Shown here: positions 63,726 through 64,000 of the stretch, one piece after another | How positions within the stretch are numbered: position 1 is the stretch's first letter | How the letters are laid out: each line of letters starts with the position of its first letter | NCBI GenBank assembly: GCA_028714695.1 | Contig: JAQTLX010000008.1 | Span: 112,290-176,289, forward strand | Reading direction: 5' to 3' | Length of the DNA: 64,000 nucleotides | Origin: Ignavibacteria bacterium | GTDB taxonomy: Bacteria; Bacteroidota; Ignavibacteria; Tepidaquicellales; Tepidaquicellaceae | Notes under the pieces: model-generated | Told to the model about the DNA's origin: nothing | The model's database searches: none | The model's input: the letters and a program-made list of their open reading frames with translations, nothing else | Made by a program: the position numbers and the translations under genes

Positions 63726-64000
63726 CTATTTTATCAATATCATCTTTTTAACCGCCGTAAACTCCTTCCCGCCCAAAACCTGTAAACGATAGAAATACAC
63801 TCCGCTCGCAAAACCGCTTCCGTCAAATTCAGTAATGTATTTTCCTGCCGAACGGAATTCGTTGTTCACCAGTGTTTTTATTTCCCTTCCCAGTATATCG
63901 TAAATCATAAGTTTCACCTTTCCATCCTGCGGCATGTCATACGATATCTTTGTAACAGGATTAAACGGATTGGGATAGTTCTGATAAAGATTGTAACTAA
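63726..64000 (-). CDS. C-terminal T9SS sorting domain of a secreted protein (partial)
   Basis: The frame enters from the right window edge and ends at TAA on the - strand at 63726. The 91 residues read SYNLYQNYPNPFNPVTKISY and continue through YDILGREIKTLVNNEF, GVYFYRLQVLGGKEFTAVKK to MILIK, the complete type A sorting domain. The N-terminal part lies outside the window. Confidence 0.85.
   Translation of the reverse strand, partial: SYNLYQNYPNPFNPVTKISYDMPQDGKVKLMIYDILGREIKTLVNNEFRSAGKYITEFDGSGFASGVYFYRLQVLGGKEFTAVKKMILIK

Noticed and set aside
63497..63785. Frames of 60-75 residues on both strands near the right end
   Set aside because: They cross the GC-rich intergenic repeat and have no start signal.

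Overview
The window has two parts with clearly different base composition. Positions 1 to about 26,202 are very A+T-rich and hold most of a siphovirus-type prophage whose left end lies outside the window. From about 26,203 onward the DNA is more balanced and carries ordinary chromosomal genes. Four host proteins end in a type IX secretion (T9SS) C-terminal sorting domain with the QNYPNPFNP signature. Together with TonB/OmpL-type outer-membrane proteins, a YqgE-type protein and a bifunctional formimidoyltransferase-cyclodeaminase, this points to the Bacteroidota/Chlorobiota/Ignavibacteriota group, most likely an ignavibacterium-like organism. No rRNA gene or complete tRNA gene was seen.

Prophage, left to right on the + strand: a run of small unknown genes (1-2.3 kb); a metallophosphoesterase and a probable winged-helix protein (2.4-3.6 kb); the head module with HK97-type protease and capsid (3.8-5.9 kb); connector and tail genes including a frameshifted tail-assembly chaperone pair, tape measure, tail-tip proteins and fibre (6-15.5 kb); two small membrane proteins resembling a lysis pair (15.6-16.1 kb); then small and large terminase and portal (16.1-19.4 kb), which in most such phages come before the protease. 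An orphan adenine methyltransferase follows. The right end (20.3-24.7 kb) is a cassette of unknown, mostly membrane-anchored proteins on both strands. The last gene is a tyrosine integrase on the - strand, next to the 3' half of a tRNA-Ala(GGC) gene that marks the right attachment site. No repressor or replication gene is visible; these would have to lie left of the window.

Host region. 26-30 kb: a T9SS-exported beta-propeller protein, an OmpL-like porin and two envelope proteins. 31-35 kb: a lipoprotein, an Old Yellow Enzyme and a YtkA-like lipoprotein/beta-barrel pair. 36-44 kb: a lipocalin-like protein, a secreted endonuclease I and a very large surface protein. 45-52 kb: a propeller/TPR-like exported protein, an AraC regulator with a TonB-dependent receptor, and YqgE. 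52-63 kb is housekeeping: a HAD phosphatase, FtcD, the operon pgsA-HU-ruvX-AlbA, a cysteine desulfurase, the operon purC-psd-pssA, and cmk/rpsA.

Host intergenic spaces are rich in two kinds of repeat. One is heptamer (7-nt) tandem arrays, several starting at stop codons. The other is mosaic GC-rich hairpin arrays with a unit of about 134 bp. The most interesting signals are the -1 frameshift site in the tail genes, the shared double-heptad control element in front of the integrase and a neighbouring unknown gene, a recurrent GGTTTC-type element ahead of phage genes, the membrane-protein cassette at the attachment end, and the host repeat system.
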